From Avena insularis (taxonomy: Eukaryota; Streptophyta; Magnoliopsida; Poales; Poaceae), in contig CM042686.1 in NCBI GenBank assembly GCA_023614405.1, forward strand, positions 348,324,329 through 348,388,328: a stretch of DNA of 64,000 nt, written 5' to 3'. Positions within the stretch are counted from its first letter, which is position 1. Every line of letters begins with the position of its first letter. A model generated the notes under the pieces. It made no database searches and was not told the DNA's origin. It worked only from the letters and a program-made list of their open reading frames with translations. The position numbers and the translations under genes are program-made. Below are positions 24,381 through 34,517 of the stretch, one piece after another.

Positions 24381-24921
24381 TGAAGACGGGAACAAATGGG
24401 TGACCCAGTCCTGATGTTTTCCAAAACTTTTCAAAAAGGTTTCCAAAATGTTTACAAAGGTTTTCAACAAAGATATGTAGATGCTATATCTACAAGAGAA
24501 ACTAATTGAGAAAAGAACCTCTCTTGGATCCCTCCTACTACCACAGCCATAATGCATATCCTCTTGTTATTACTGTTATCTTAAGGTGGTTTGCGAGTAC
24601 ATTCAAAGTACTCACTGGCATTTTCCCTGGCTATTAACTTGGTCAGATATCAAGAAGAGGATGAAGTTGACGGCTAAGCGAGCTAGGACGTTCTCCCAGT
24701 CAGTTTCCTGTAGCTTAAGGCATGGCTCAGGATCTACGCTTAAGTTCCGCTGATGATTATTGATGTAGCCATAATGGCATGTAAGCTATGACATGTATCC
24801 GCTTAAGTATGGATGTTTACTTTGGTACTTGTCGGTTATGTACCACGACTAACTGATCATGGGATCGTGGTGTATGCATAGCAGGGATTCTCGGAGGATT
24901 AATCCGGGGGCCCGACATACT

Positions 24922-24934
24922 TGGTATCAGATCC
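24922..24934 (+). other. Primer-binding site of element G
   Basis: TGGTATCAGATCC, four bases after the LTR end. It matches the initiator-Met tRNA site used by many plant retrotransposons with small differences. Its presence here and not after 44860 shows that 18762-24917 is followed by an element interior. Confidence 0.8.
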
Positions 24935-26009
24935 ATCCTGACTGTAGGAGAACCTTAGTTAGCATGGTCGCTAGATAGGAACCTTATTTTGAAAACCCCG
25001 GCTTTCGAAAACTAGTTTCTCAATGAGTTTCAAAAAGTTCTACTTCTTCTCTTACTCTAAGTAAATGCTTTTGAAAATGGTTTCCTCTAACTCTCGTCCA
25101 AACTTCAAACCTACGGATTTTAAATAACTAGGATCTAGAACCCGGTGAAGACAATGAGAACAAGATGAAGACAAGCAACTACTAGCAAACACAAGGAGAC
25201 TGCAATATTGCTCTACCAGCGGAATCCTCATAATCAGAAGACATCAGGTGTTGCACTATCAAGAAGCATCCAAGATACGACGAAGGATTCATCTGCAAGA
25301 TAGCGACTCCAACCTGAAGAAAGACGATATCTAGGGTCAATAGTCTTAAGAATAGGATTCCCCTACATCGCGAGTAGTTAACTCCTTGGTCCCTAGCGTT
25401 GACCGTGTTTTCTTGCCTAAGTGCATCCGGTGTCGCTTGATGTGTGTTGATTGCTGAGGACATTGCGATCCCCTCGCTCTGTTCGCCTTGTTTGTATGTT
25501 CTGGTTTGCTTTGACCTCCTTAAAAATGTGACTCGAGGAGCGGTAACCCACCTAGTAACTCAGGAAACCCCTGTGTTAGCTGTCGGTAATGAGACCCAGG
25601 CTAACCTCGAGAGTATATGAGAGGAAAAGCATCGAAAGAACCAGAAGTTCGACATCATTTAGACAGAACAACTCGAAGACTTCACCTCAGCAGGATGGCA
25701 TACCCCATCCAAGTCACCTCTCAAGACTCGTCGATCACATAACACTCCGTTATTATCGGTCTATTACAGCAAGAAATCCCGTTGAAGCCGAAAGTCAATC
25801 CCCGAAGGATCCTCAATATCCACAAGAAACCACCCGATAAGTCAACCAAGACAAGATGTGAAGACCTAACCACACTAACCTTTAGTGTATTAGAGCTTCT
25901 GACCACCTCAGGAGACTAACTAATCTAGTCGACCCTACCCAAACTAACAGAATGATCCTCCCTAGAAGGTCAGAACTACCCCTGAAGCCAGATAACGAGG
26001 ATGCATGAA

Positions 26010-26014
26010 GACAA
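26010..26014. other. Target-site duplication of the Sirevirus, left copy
   Basis: GACAA lies directly before the LTR start TGAAAGAAC. The same five bases follow the right LTR at 37545-37549. This perfect pair fixes both ends of the insertion. Confidence 0.85.
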
Positions 26015-26221
26015 TGAAAGAACATTTCATGATTTCTCAGGTTTTGTGTGTTAGATAACAATACCATGGATTATTCTAATGTGCACTAAGTGTTGCAGGA
26101 GGTTTTGAGAGTTTTTGGGGCCGTATTATCTGGCCCATCAGACCACCTTGGGCAAGGATGGCTCGCAGTCTCTCTCTGGGGCGTTTCCCCGAAAATTTCG
26201 CTCGGGGATTTTCTCCCTCGA

Positions 26222-26508
26222 CCGGATAATCCGGCCCTCTGGTTGGGGCGGATAATCCGGCCCCAGGGAAATCTCCCAAGTGAGCTCCTGCGCAAGGTTC
26301 TGTCTAGGGGCGGAATTTCCCCCGGATATTCCGTGGTTGGGGCAGACTTTTCCAGCAGCCGGATAATCCGGCCTTTCCCTAGGCCAGATAATCCGATCCA
26401 CAGAAGAAAGTGTGAAGGGCAAGTCTGCGTGAGCTTCTGTCCGTGGCCGGTTTTTGTGCCGAATAATCCAAGTCTGGGGCGGAGGTTTCCCCAGGCCGGA
26501 TAATCCGG
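26222..26508 (+). promoter_or_regulatory. Cluster of CCGGATAATCCGG palindromes upstream of the TATA box
   Basis: Two 6-bp arms, CCGGAT and ATCCGG, around one base. Perfect copies are at 26222-26234, 26359-26371 and 26496-26508; copies with one or two changes are at 26248, 26384 and 26459. Their place just upstream of the TATA box suggests a role in LTR transcription. Sirevirus LTRs of other grasses are known to carry repeated palindromes, so this fits the lineage. Confidence 0.75.
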
Positions 26509-26544
26509 CCCTCGAAATCTCCAACAGCCTGGTTTTGGAAGGGG

Positions 26545-26552
26545 TATAAATA
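26545..26552 (+). promoter_or_regulatory. TATA box of the Sirevirus 5' LTR
   Basis: TATAAATA in ggggtataaatatccc, conserved in the right LTR at 36830-36837. Transcription would start about 30 bp downstream, near the aagcagaactcttgattc stretch. Confidence 0.75.
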
Positions 26553-27263
26553 TCCCTTCTTCCCCAACAAGCAGAACTCTTGATTCATTCGAAATTGTTC
26601 AGACCCTTTGCAAGAGCTCCCATTCCTAGATCTCCCACTTCAACCACCCAAAGGCTTCGATCTTTGGGGGAATTGAAGGAGGATAGGATCTCATCGTCAT
26701 CACGAATCAAGCGCATCAACCCCTCTCCATTCATTTGGAGAAATCCCTGATCTAGTACTCTTGTCAATATCTAGATCTTGTTCTTTGTTATTGATAACTT
26801 GTTCTTGTGGCAGCTTGTTGTCATTACGGGAGCCGCCAAGTTGATTGTGGAGTTGTGCCCCGCTAGTTGTGTAAAGACACCGATACCCGCCTCGAAGGGT
26901 CCCTATAGTGGAAAGGTGGATCAGGCCTTTGGTGGCGGGATCCATCGGAGAACAGGGTGAGGCCTATTGTGGCGTGGTGGTCTTAGTACTGCCCACCCCT
27001 CCAACGCAGACATGCTTCCCTTAACAAGGAAGGAACTATGGTAAAACAAATCTTGTGTCTCCGCGTGCTTCACTTCGGTTTAGCCGTTCCTCTTCCACTC
27101 GCTCTTTACTCGCTAGTAGATAGGTTTGCATATAGGGAAATTCCACCTAATAGTATATCTAGAGAATTTACCCTTTGTACTAAGCCTAAAATTGAAAAAG
27201 CATTAAAATTTGAAGTAGCACCTATTCATCCCCCCTCTAGGTGCCCATACGATCCATTTCAAT

Positions 27264-27275
27264 TGGTATCAGAGC
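27264..27275 (+). other. Primer-binding site of the Sirevirus
   Basis: TGGTATCAGAGC, the initiator-Met tRNA complement, two bases after the LTR end. It is the standard site for copia elements in plants. Confidence 0.92.
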
Positions 27276-27313
27276 CCCGACTCTTAATTCGGGCTTAACT
27301 GCCTAAGAGTAGT

Positions 27314-28917
27314 ATGGGTACCAAGGATGATGGGAATGAGGCTGTGGATAAGGTCACAATGGATGACCTCAAGACGTTGGAAACAACCTTGTTGAAATCC
27401 TTTGAGGCCAAGATGGAGGAGATGAATCAAATGATTGCTCGTCTCACATCATCCATAGCCCCATCTCCATCCTCCTCTAAGGCAGCCACACCATCGTCCA
27501 AGGAAAAGGTTAACACCAGATCCAAGGATGATGATGCGGAAGGTGAAAAACTTAATGGTTCCACCTCCAAGAAGGGAAGTGGTAAGGAGGAATATAGAGG
27601 TTCGTCACGTATATTCCCCTGACCCACCTATCCCTCACCCTCATATAAACAATAGGGGTGATCCACCCAAGCTTACTGCATCCTCTTTCAATTAATGGCA
27701 ATTCTTAATGAAGTCTCATGTTTGCAGCTCCTCAATTGAACTTTGGAGGATTATTGAAGAGGGTCTTCATATTGGAGATCATTCCAATCTAACAAGAAGA
27801 TAAGTTGTGGACATCCAATTGAATGCTACGGCTCTCCACATGATACAACTCGGTGTGGGTCCCAAGGACATGCCCCACATTGAACATCTCAACACAGCTA
27901 AAGAAGCTTGGGATGCCCTCACCGATCTCTTTATTGGGAATGAAAGCATGAGAAGGTATAGGTATGATGCCCTGAGTAATGAGGCTGAAGGGTTCTACAT
28001 GTTGGATGGTGAAAACCATGAAGACATGTATAGAAGACTCAAGGGCATTGCAACAACATTTAGAAAGCATGGAGCCACCCACATTGATGATGCATGGATA
28101 AAAAGAAAATATGTGAGTGCCTTAATGCCCTTCGAGCCAACTGATTTGAAGAGCTTGCAAGGTAGACACAATTACCATCAAATGACATCCAATGAAGTCA
28201 TGCAAGAAATGGCATCATTCAAAGTTTCCGCAAAGAATGCTGAAGATGCCTGGGCTCGTGCCATTGGAATGCAAAAGGGAGTCAATGTTGCTCTAAAGGC
28301 CAATGTTGTTGAGCAAGATGAGGATGAAAAGAGCTTTTGAGGGGGCCTCCATGGACTGCCCCGATGAAGTCAAACGTGCTCATGGTGAGTACATGGCGTT
28401 TTACGCAAGGAACTTTTGGAAGGATCCTGCCAAGGCCAAGTCGGAACTCGAGCGCAAGAATGGGTCGAGTGGTAGAAGAGAAAGTGGCCCAAAACTGAGA
28501 ACATGCTACAACTATGGAGATAGGATGCACTTTGTAGCCGACTGTCCTTATCAAAATAGAGAAGATAATGGTGGCAGGCTCATTCTTAAAGAAAAATCCA
28601 AGGCACCTAAGAAGAAGCCGTTTATTAAAAAGAATGGCCCCTACAAGAAGCAACCCAAGATTGTCTTAGTGGCACAAGAAGAATACTCCTCTGCAAGTGA
28701 AGATGAAGAGGATGAAGATAGTTCTCGCGAGGTGGCTGCTATAGCCACCACATCGACTCCATCATCTCTCTTCGACTCGCCAAACGAGAACGTCATCAAC
28801 AACAATGCCACTTGCCTTATGGCAAGAGGGTCCGAGGTATCAAGTTCTAGCCCCTCAATTCCTAAGACTAACATAATTTTGGATATGGATGATCATGATA
28901 GTCTTAAAATGAAATAA
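27314..28917 (+). pseudogene. gag: Sirevirus gag, broken
   Basis: The start MGTKDDGNEAVDKV at 27314 follows the primer site closely. This first piece ends at 27622, and the next 180 bp are out of frame with stops. The central gag domain reads open at 27807-28340 (LNTAKEAWDALTDLF, then YDALSNEAEGF and HEDMYRRLKGI), as in copia gag of the UBN2 type. Near 28310-28330 the frame shifts to a frame open to 28914. That frame has a zinc-knuckle remnant, CYNYGDRMHFVADC, in which the second metal-binding Cys position is Tyr, followed by Lys-rich and then Glu/Asp/Ser-rich stretches. Gag forms the particle around element RNA; this copy cannot. Confidence 0.85.
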
Positions 28918-29766
28918 GAAGTTATTGCTTTGGACAACTTTTTCACTAACCTGCAAGGTAAGCACAAACTCCATTTTGATGCTCTTATGAGTCAACTTGC
29001 TCAAGCCGAAGATCTTCTTGAAGAAAAGGGCAGAATCGAAAGAGAAGATGCCTTGGAGATAGCTTCTTTGAAGAATGCCTTGGAAGAAGAAGATGAAGCT
29101 CGAGTATCTTTGGAAGAGAGACTCGAATCCATTGAGGAGTCACATGAAGAAGTCGTGACTCAGCTCATCAAAGAATGTGACAATGCTCTTTCCAAGGTAA
29201 AGAAACTAAAGAAAGAAAAGATTGAATTTGGGGCTGCTCATGTTAGACTCTTTGAGAAGTTTGATAAACTTGAAAGTGCTCACAAGGCATTGAATAGTGA
29301 TCTCTCTACTCTAAATGAGTCTCATGATCAGCTACAAACTCAATTGAAGCTATATGATGTGCCAAGTACCTCCACATCATCCTATGGAAAAGAAGATCTT
29401 GCAAGAGGTTCTCAACACAAAGGTAAAGAGGTTCTTGATGAGATACTGAGCAAGCAAAGGACAAACAATGGAAAAGAAGGTCTGGGTTACATTCCCAAGA
29501 CAAAGAACAAGAAAAACAAGAAGAAGAAGAGTAAGACTGCTCAACCAAACACTAGCAACATCACCAATAACAAGTCTAATTATGATGGTTTTGCAGGGGC
29601 TAACAATCCTAACTTTGAGTTATATTGCAATTATTATGGTGATGTTTATGCTAGCTATGTAGGCTCTTATGATTGTTACATTCCTTGGTCTATTTGGGTC
29701 CCCAAGACCCGTGTCACTAACATGAGAGGACCCATTGAAAAATGGGTACCTAAAACCAAGAAGTAA
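28918..29766 (+). pseudogene. Sirevirus gag C-terminal coiled-coil region
   Basis: In the same frame as the preceding zinc-knuckle piece but separated by one stop at 28915-28917. Residues about 15-140 of this piece are rich in Glu, Lys and Leu with heptad spacing (LLEEKGRIEREDALEIASLK and LSKVKKLKKEK), a likely long coiled coil. A Lys/Asn-rich basic stretch follows (KTKNKKNKKKKSKTAQPN). The end, IWVPKTRVTNMRGPIEKWVP, is a linker to protease seen in related grass elements. Extended gag with a coiled coil is a Sirevirus trait, proposed to bind host factors. The frame ends at 29766 and protease continues in another frame. Confidence 0.8.
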
Positions 29767-29771
29767 CTTTC

Positions 29772-30557
29772 TTGCAGGGATATGCTTCCGGTGGGTCTAA
29801 ATGGGTACTCGATAGCGGATGCACGAGTCATATGACCGGAAGCAAGGAGATCATCATGGAGATGCGGACAAATTCTGATCATATAACCGTCTCCTATGGT
29901 GACAAGTCAAAATCTGAGGTATTTGGTCTCAGCAAAGTTGTGGTGGCTCACGATATCTCTCTCGTGGACGTCATGCTTGTTGAGACCCTCGGGTACAATT
30001 TACTTTCAGTTCGCGCCCTTGGTAAGATGGACTTTGCAGTTTTTATTGATGCTGATTTGGTGGTACTCTTGTGGAGCAAGTCTCTGAAAGTCGCTTTCGT
30101 GGGATATGTCGAAAATGACCTGTATGTGGTGGACTTTTCGGGGAAAACCACTACAGGCCCGATGTGTCTTTTCGGAAAGGCTGACGTGGGTTGGTTATGG
30201 CATCACCGACTAGCCCACATCAATATGAGAACTTTGCAAAGTCTCCACAAGGGTGGCCACATCCTTGGACTAAAAGAAAATGTCTCCTTTGCCAAAGATC
30301 GTGTTTGCAGGGCCTGTGTTGAAGGGAAAATGCATGACTCCCCTCATCGAAGGAAGACTATTATCTTGTCAAAAAGGATCTTAGAGCTCCTTCATGTGGA
30401 CCTCTTCGGTCCTCCATCTCATGCAAGCCTCGGGGGGAAGAAGTACTGTCTAGTGATTGTTGATGATTACTCAAGATACACTTGGGTTTATTTCTTCAAG
30501 TTGAAAAGTGAAACTCAACAAACGGTCATCGACTTTGCCAACGAGGTTCAACGTTAA
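29772..30557 (+). pseudogene. pol: Sirevirus protease and N-terminal integrase
   Basis: A 261-codon frame. Residues 11-23, WVLDSGCTSHMTG, hold the aspartic protease active site (D14-S15-G16). Residues 144-182 hold the integrase zinc-binding HHCC module (HHRLAH, later CRAC). Residues 208-214, HVDLFGP, carry the first catalytic Asp of the integrase core, with VDDYSRYTW after it. The frame stops at 30555-30557 inside the core. The rest of the core continues in the same frame beyond the stop, so this is a nonsense mutation. Protease cuts the polyprotein; integrase joins the cDNA to the genome. Confidence 0.9.
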
Positions 30558-31922
30558 CACAATGTCCCTATTCTGGCTATAAGAAGTGATAACGGCTCTG
30601 AATTCAAGAACTACACCTTAAATGAGTTCCTTAGTGAAGAGGGGATAAGACATCAATATTCCGCTGCGTACACCCCTCAACAAAATGGTGTAGCCGAGAG
30701 GAAGAATCGGACTCTAATGGACATGGCAAGGTTAATGCTAGCCGAATTCAAGTCTCCATATAACTTCTGGGCTGAAGCAATCTCTACCGCTTGTCATTCA
30801 TCCAATCGGTTATACCTCCATAAGATCTTGGACAAGACTCCGTATGAAATACTTACCGGTAACAAGCCAAACATCTCATACTTTCGGGTATTCGGGTGTA
30901 AGTGTTTCTTTCTTATCAAGGGAGTTCGTTTATCTAAGTTTGAATCTAAGGCTCTAAAAGGTATTTTTGTTGGTTATGGTGCCGAATCCCACACTTATAG
31001 AGTCTACAATAAGCTCTCCGGAACTGTTGTAGAATCTTGTAGTGTGGTGTTCGAAGAAAATGACGGCTCCCATGCGGGGCAAGTTGATGTTTGTGATGCA
31101 GATGTTGAAATACCCCAAGATGCCATAAGAAGAATGGGCGTGGGATTTTTTCGCCCCATTGAGGAACCCCTTGTGGCGGATCGGGAAGGACAATGCTCTA
31201 CTCATGAAGAGCCCTCATCTACACATATTCATCATGTTCCAACCACGGAAGTAACTTCTACACCATCTCCATCGACTGCTGAAGGTCAAGATGTTCCAGC
31301 GAGCTCCAGGCCGGATTATCCGGTTGACACCGGATTATCTGGCAAACCCCATCCTGACGAACAGCCTGCACCTGGTGTTGAAGAAGTCGCTGCAAGCTCT
31401 AGGCCGGATTTTCTGGGTGACCCCAGATTATCCGGCCCCTCGCCAGCTCAAGCAAGTCCCAGGCAGCCTGATGAGGCTGCTACAAGTTCTCCCAGGACGG
31501 ATTATCCGGCCTCTCCATCGGCCGGATTATCTGGCCCTAACTCTCCTGTTGTTCAGCAGTCTCCTGTTAGGTCTGCTGACTCATCTCAAGGGCACGTTTC
31601 ATCACCGCCTACTACTGTTATCCCAGATTCTAATCAAGGTCGAGCAAATGATTCCAATGAAGATTCAAGTGATGAAACTATTCCACAAAGAGACAACAAG
31701 CTTATTGAACTTTGTCGCAAGGCTCGTGCTGATCGGAACCTTGAGTTAAGAGGTCACACCCTCGACAAGGTTGTAGGTGACCTTCGACAAAAAGGGTTTC
31801 TACAAGAAGGGAATTGGCAAGTTTTGGTGAGCATCAAGCTCACATCTCAATGGTGGAACCGAAGAAAGTTTTTGAAGCTCCTAAAGATCCGGACTGGGTT
31901 GTTGCTATGCATGAAGAATTGA
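30558..31922 (+). pseudogene. pol: Sirevirus integrase core, C-terminus and palindrome-bearing linker
   Basis: Same frame as the upstream piece. RSDNGSEF (30581-30604) and NGVAERKNR (30688-30714) supply the second Asp and the Glu of the integrase DDE triad. YNFWAEAISTACHSSNRLYL and the IFVGYG block complete the copia-type integrase C-terminus. From about 31180 the protein becomes a low-complexity Pro/Ser/Glu linker before RT. Here six copies of the CCGGATTATCCGG palindrome (31311-31534) are translated as RPDYP and GLSG-like peptides. The frame shifts near 31800-31850, and sequence after that is out of frame to 31922. Confidence 0.88.
31311..31534 (+). repeat. Six palindromes within the pol linker
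   Basis: CCGGATTATCCGG at 31311, CCGGATTATCTGG at 31330 and 31522, CCGGATTTTCTGG at 31405, CCAGATTATCCGG at 31424 and ACGGATTATCCGG at 31497. They occur mostly in pairs inside an open frame, where variants at the edges change Pro/Gly residues. These are the same motif as in the LTRs, read from the complementary orientation. Confidence 0.85.
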
Positions 31923-33393
31923 ATAACTTCGAGCGCAACAAGGTCTAGAAACTCGTGGAGAAACCCAAAGATTGCCGCAATGTTATCGACACTAAATGGA
32001 TATTTAAAAACAAGCAAGATGAGAATGGCATTGTTGTGAGGAACAAGGCGAGACTTGTGGCTTAAGGCTACTCTCAAGTTGAGGGCATTAACTTCGGCGA
32101 GACCTATGCTCCAGTGGCTCGACTTGAGTCCATCCGTATCCTTCTTGCTTATACTGCCCATAATAATTTTAAATTGCAGCAAATGGACGTCAAGAGTGCT
32201 TTCCTTAATGGTCCTCTACATGAGTTGGTATATGTAAAGCAACCCCCAGGATTTGAGGATCCTAACTTCCTGAACCATGTCTACAAACTCGATAAGGCAC
32301 TCTATGGCCTTAAACAAGCCCCACGTGCGTGGTATGAGCACCTTAAAGAGCTTTTGCTAGACCGTGGCTTCGAAGTTGGGCAAATCGATCCCACTCTTTT
32401 TACTAAAAAGGTCAAGGGGGGCTCTTCGTATGCCAACTATATGTAGACGATATCATCTTTTGTTCTACTAATAAAACTTTTAATGATGAATTTTCAAAGC
32501 TTATGACTGATAGGTTTGAGATGTCTATGATGGGGGAATTATGGTTCTTTCTTGGATTCGAGATCAAGCAACTTAGAGAAGGAACCTTCATCAATCAAGC
32601 AAAGTACATCCAAGACATGCTCATGAGATTCAAGATGATGGATCTTAATGGTGTCGCCACTCCAATGCAAACAAAATGTCATCTTGAACTTAACCCACAT
32701 GGTAAATATGTGGACCAAAAGGTATACCGGTCCATGATCGGCTCTCTTCTTTACCTCTACGCATCTAGACCCGATATTGTGTTGAGTGTGGGGGTGTGTG
32801 CAAGGTATCAAGCAGCTCCTAAAGAAAGCCACTTAGTGGCGGTCAAGAGGATCTTTCGATGTTTGGTTCATTCCCCTAACTTTGGTTTATGGTATCCCAA
32901 GGGCTCCAATTTCTCTCTATGTGGTTATACTGGTTCAGATTGGGCTGGTGATAAGGATTATTGGAAATCCACTTCTGGAGCTTGTCAATTCTTGGGAAGA
33001 TCTCTAGTGTGTTGGTCATCTAAAAAGCAGAATTGTATATCTCTCTCCACCACCGAAGCTGAATATGTTGCTGCTGCTAGCACCTGCACTCAGTTATTGT
33101 GGATGAGGCAAACTTTAAAGGAATACGGTGTCAATTGTGACAAAGTGCCTCTTTTATGTGATAATGAAAGTGCAATCAAAATTGCGTACAATCCGGTACA
33201 ACACACAAGGACAAAGGATATTGAGATTCAGAATCATTTTATTCGAGACCATGTTGCTTGAGGCGATATTGATCTATCTTTTGTGAGCACGAAGAACCAA
33301 CTTGCTGATATTTTTACGAAGCCACTTGATGAAGCAAGATTCTGCTACTTGAGGAATGAGCTAAATATCATTGATTCCATGATCTTGTCTTGA
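31923..33393 (+). pseudogene. pol: Sirevirus reverse transcriptase and RNase H
   Basis: RT starts with the TKWIFKNKQDENG block near 31990. Other RT landmarks are [26 protein letters not shown] (about 32180-32225), [12 protein letters not shown] (32302-32337) and the catalytic YVDDI (32440-32454). RNase H follows with SDWAGDKD (about 32935-32960), STTEAEYVAA (33046-33075) and LLCDNESAIKIA (33152-33187), ending NQLADIFTKPL. Lesions: stops at 31946-31948 and 32063-32065, a frameshift in the G run near 32415, and a stop at 33259-33261. The frame then continues to 33391-33393. RT copies element RNA into cDNA and RNase H removes the RNA; the copy is clearly dead. Confidence 0.93.
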
Positions 33394-34201
33394 GTACCCA
33401 TGCACTCACTCGTACATCTCAGTCTTATTTGGTCTAGATGTGGGCATGGATATAGGGGGAGTGTGGTCCTAATTAATTGGGCTATCCCTCCCCCCATAAT
33501 GCCAAAAGCAAGATAAATCATTTCTCTTAATATCATTTTGTGATATGTGATCTTATTGATGAGTATTGGTCGTGAACCCAAGATATATCTTTGCGGTGTC
33601 ACACCATACACTCCAACAAGGTGGCTACGGCCACCGCCCTCTCCCTTGAGGAGAATTGAATTTTTGTGGATCTTTTTGGTTGTTTTTTGCTCATCTCATG
33701 CTCTTATGGGAATCGCACTCAATTTTGGCTCTTATTTGATTTGGTTCTTGCAATATTGAGTGTATAGTATCATCTCAGTTTGTCTCTCTTAATCCTAAGC
33801 CGTTACCTACCCCTAAGCCATCTATTCTTGCACACAAGTCCCTTGTACACCTTGTGGGGGTGTTGTTTGGGGACACACGGGCCTGAATCTGTGTTCAACA
33901 GAAATTCAGATTTGAGGCCGGATAATCCGGCCCAAGTGTAGGCCGGATAATCCGGCCCTGGCGGATCTCATCTTAAAGGGCAGGGATCGGGGGGAAGGGC
34001 TCATAACGAGCAGCTCTTCTCCCCCAACCCTCTCCTCCTCCTCAGCCGCCGCCTGCCATCCCCCACCCTCCCAGAGCCTCTCTGGCCACCGGATTTTCCG
34101 GGCCTCCCTGGATCTTCTTCTCCGCGCCTCCAGGTACCTTCTCCTCCACGTTCTTCCTCCAATGAGTGAGGGTAACTCCCTCTCTCCCTATCTTTGGATA
34201 G
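33394..34201 (+). other. Spacer between pol and envelope-like ORF
   Basis: Holds a purine tract AGGGGGAG (33454-33461), perfect palindromes at 33918-33930 and 33943-33955 and a variant CCGGATTTTCCGG at 34089-34101. A CAG/GTACCT that fits a splice donor lies at 34133/34134. Also present is a C-rich stretch with tctcctcctcctcagccgcc at 34020-34140. No frame with recognisable motifs. Confidence 0.6.
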
Positions 34202-34517
34202 ATGTGTCATTTGTTGGGTGGAATGTTGTCTAGAAGGATGTGTTTTCGCATAGAACTCATAGACTTGAAGTTTCTAGGCCCGATCTACTTTTTGCATCTC
34301 AATCTAGGTGAAATCGAAAATTTCTGCCAGGGCCGGATTATCCACCCCTGGCCAGACCGGATAATCCAGCCTGACAGATTCAACTCTGGTTCAGTTTCAC
34401 CATATTGTGTGCATTGCGTAGATTTGACTCATGGACTTTTTGTCTACTGTTTTCATGCTCTCTCCTGGACTTGTGTGTGTGCTTATCCCCATGCTATCGC
34501 TCTTATTCTATTCACAG
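34134..34517 (+). other. Possible intron before the envelope-like ORF
   Basis: Starts GTACCT after ccCAG-type sequence and ends ttctattcacAG. Removing it would join the C-rich leader to the GSSAHK start of the protein-like region. This is an inference from splice-like signals only. Palindrome variants at 34333 and 34357 fall inside it. Confidence 0.35.

Larger units (their letters stand above)
18762..24917 (+). repeat. Giant LTR of element G, left copy (6156 bp)
   Basis: The LTR starts TGTAACATCC after a polypurine tract and ends GGGGGCCCGACA before a primer-binding site, as in chromovirus/Tekay-like gypsy elements. The partner at 38705-44860 has exactly the same length although small indels occur in both. 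The LTR is AT-rich except for a C-rich island at about 20930-22060. I find no gene in it; frames of 60-140 codons are not kept between the copies or have no recognisable motif. Confidence 0.9.
24918..26014 (+). mobile_element. 5' interior of element G
   Basis: Begins with a spacer and an initiator-Met-like primer-binding site and runs to the Sirevirus insertion. About 1.1 kb with no recognisable gag or pol; the longest frame (25589-25840, 83 codons) has no motif I know. Joined across the Sirevirus to 37550-38704, the whole interior of G is only about 2.25 kb, so G is a non-autonomous or internally deleted element. Confidence 0.8.
26015..27261 (+). repeat. Sirevirus 5' LTR (1247 bp, complete)
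   Basis: Runs from TGAAAGAACATTTC to gatccatttca. The first 144 bp have no counterpart in the other LTR. Palindromes of the CCGGATAATCCGG type stand at 26222, 26248, 26359, 26384, 26459 and 26496 with weaker ones at 26120 and 26321, all upstream of a TATA box at 26545. The following part matches 36840-37544 closely. Confidence 0.88.

Noticed and set aside
24126..24557. 143-codon minus-strand frame in the left G LTR and its counterpart at 44065
   Set aside because: No recognisable domain. It overlaps LTR palindromes, and the opposite orientation to the element makes it unlikely to be coding.
17487..24917. A 7.4-kb LTR starting at the satellite joint
   Set aside because: It would not start with TG, and it contains a Sirevirus LTR end, a TSD and a purine tract before TGTAACATCC, so the true LTR starts at 18762.
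26159..27261. Sirevirus left LTR starting at TGGCTC (26159) to match the right LTR
   Set aside because: With that start there is no target duplication. Starting at TGAAAG (26015) gives a perfect GACAA pair.
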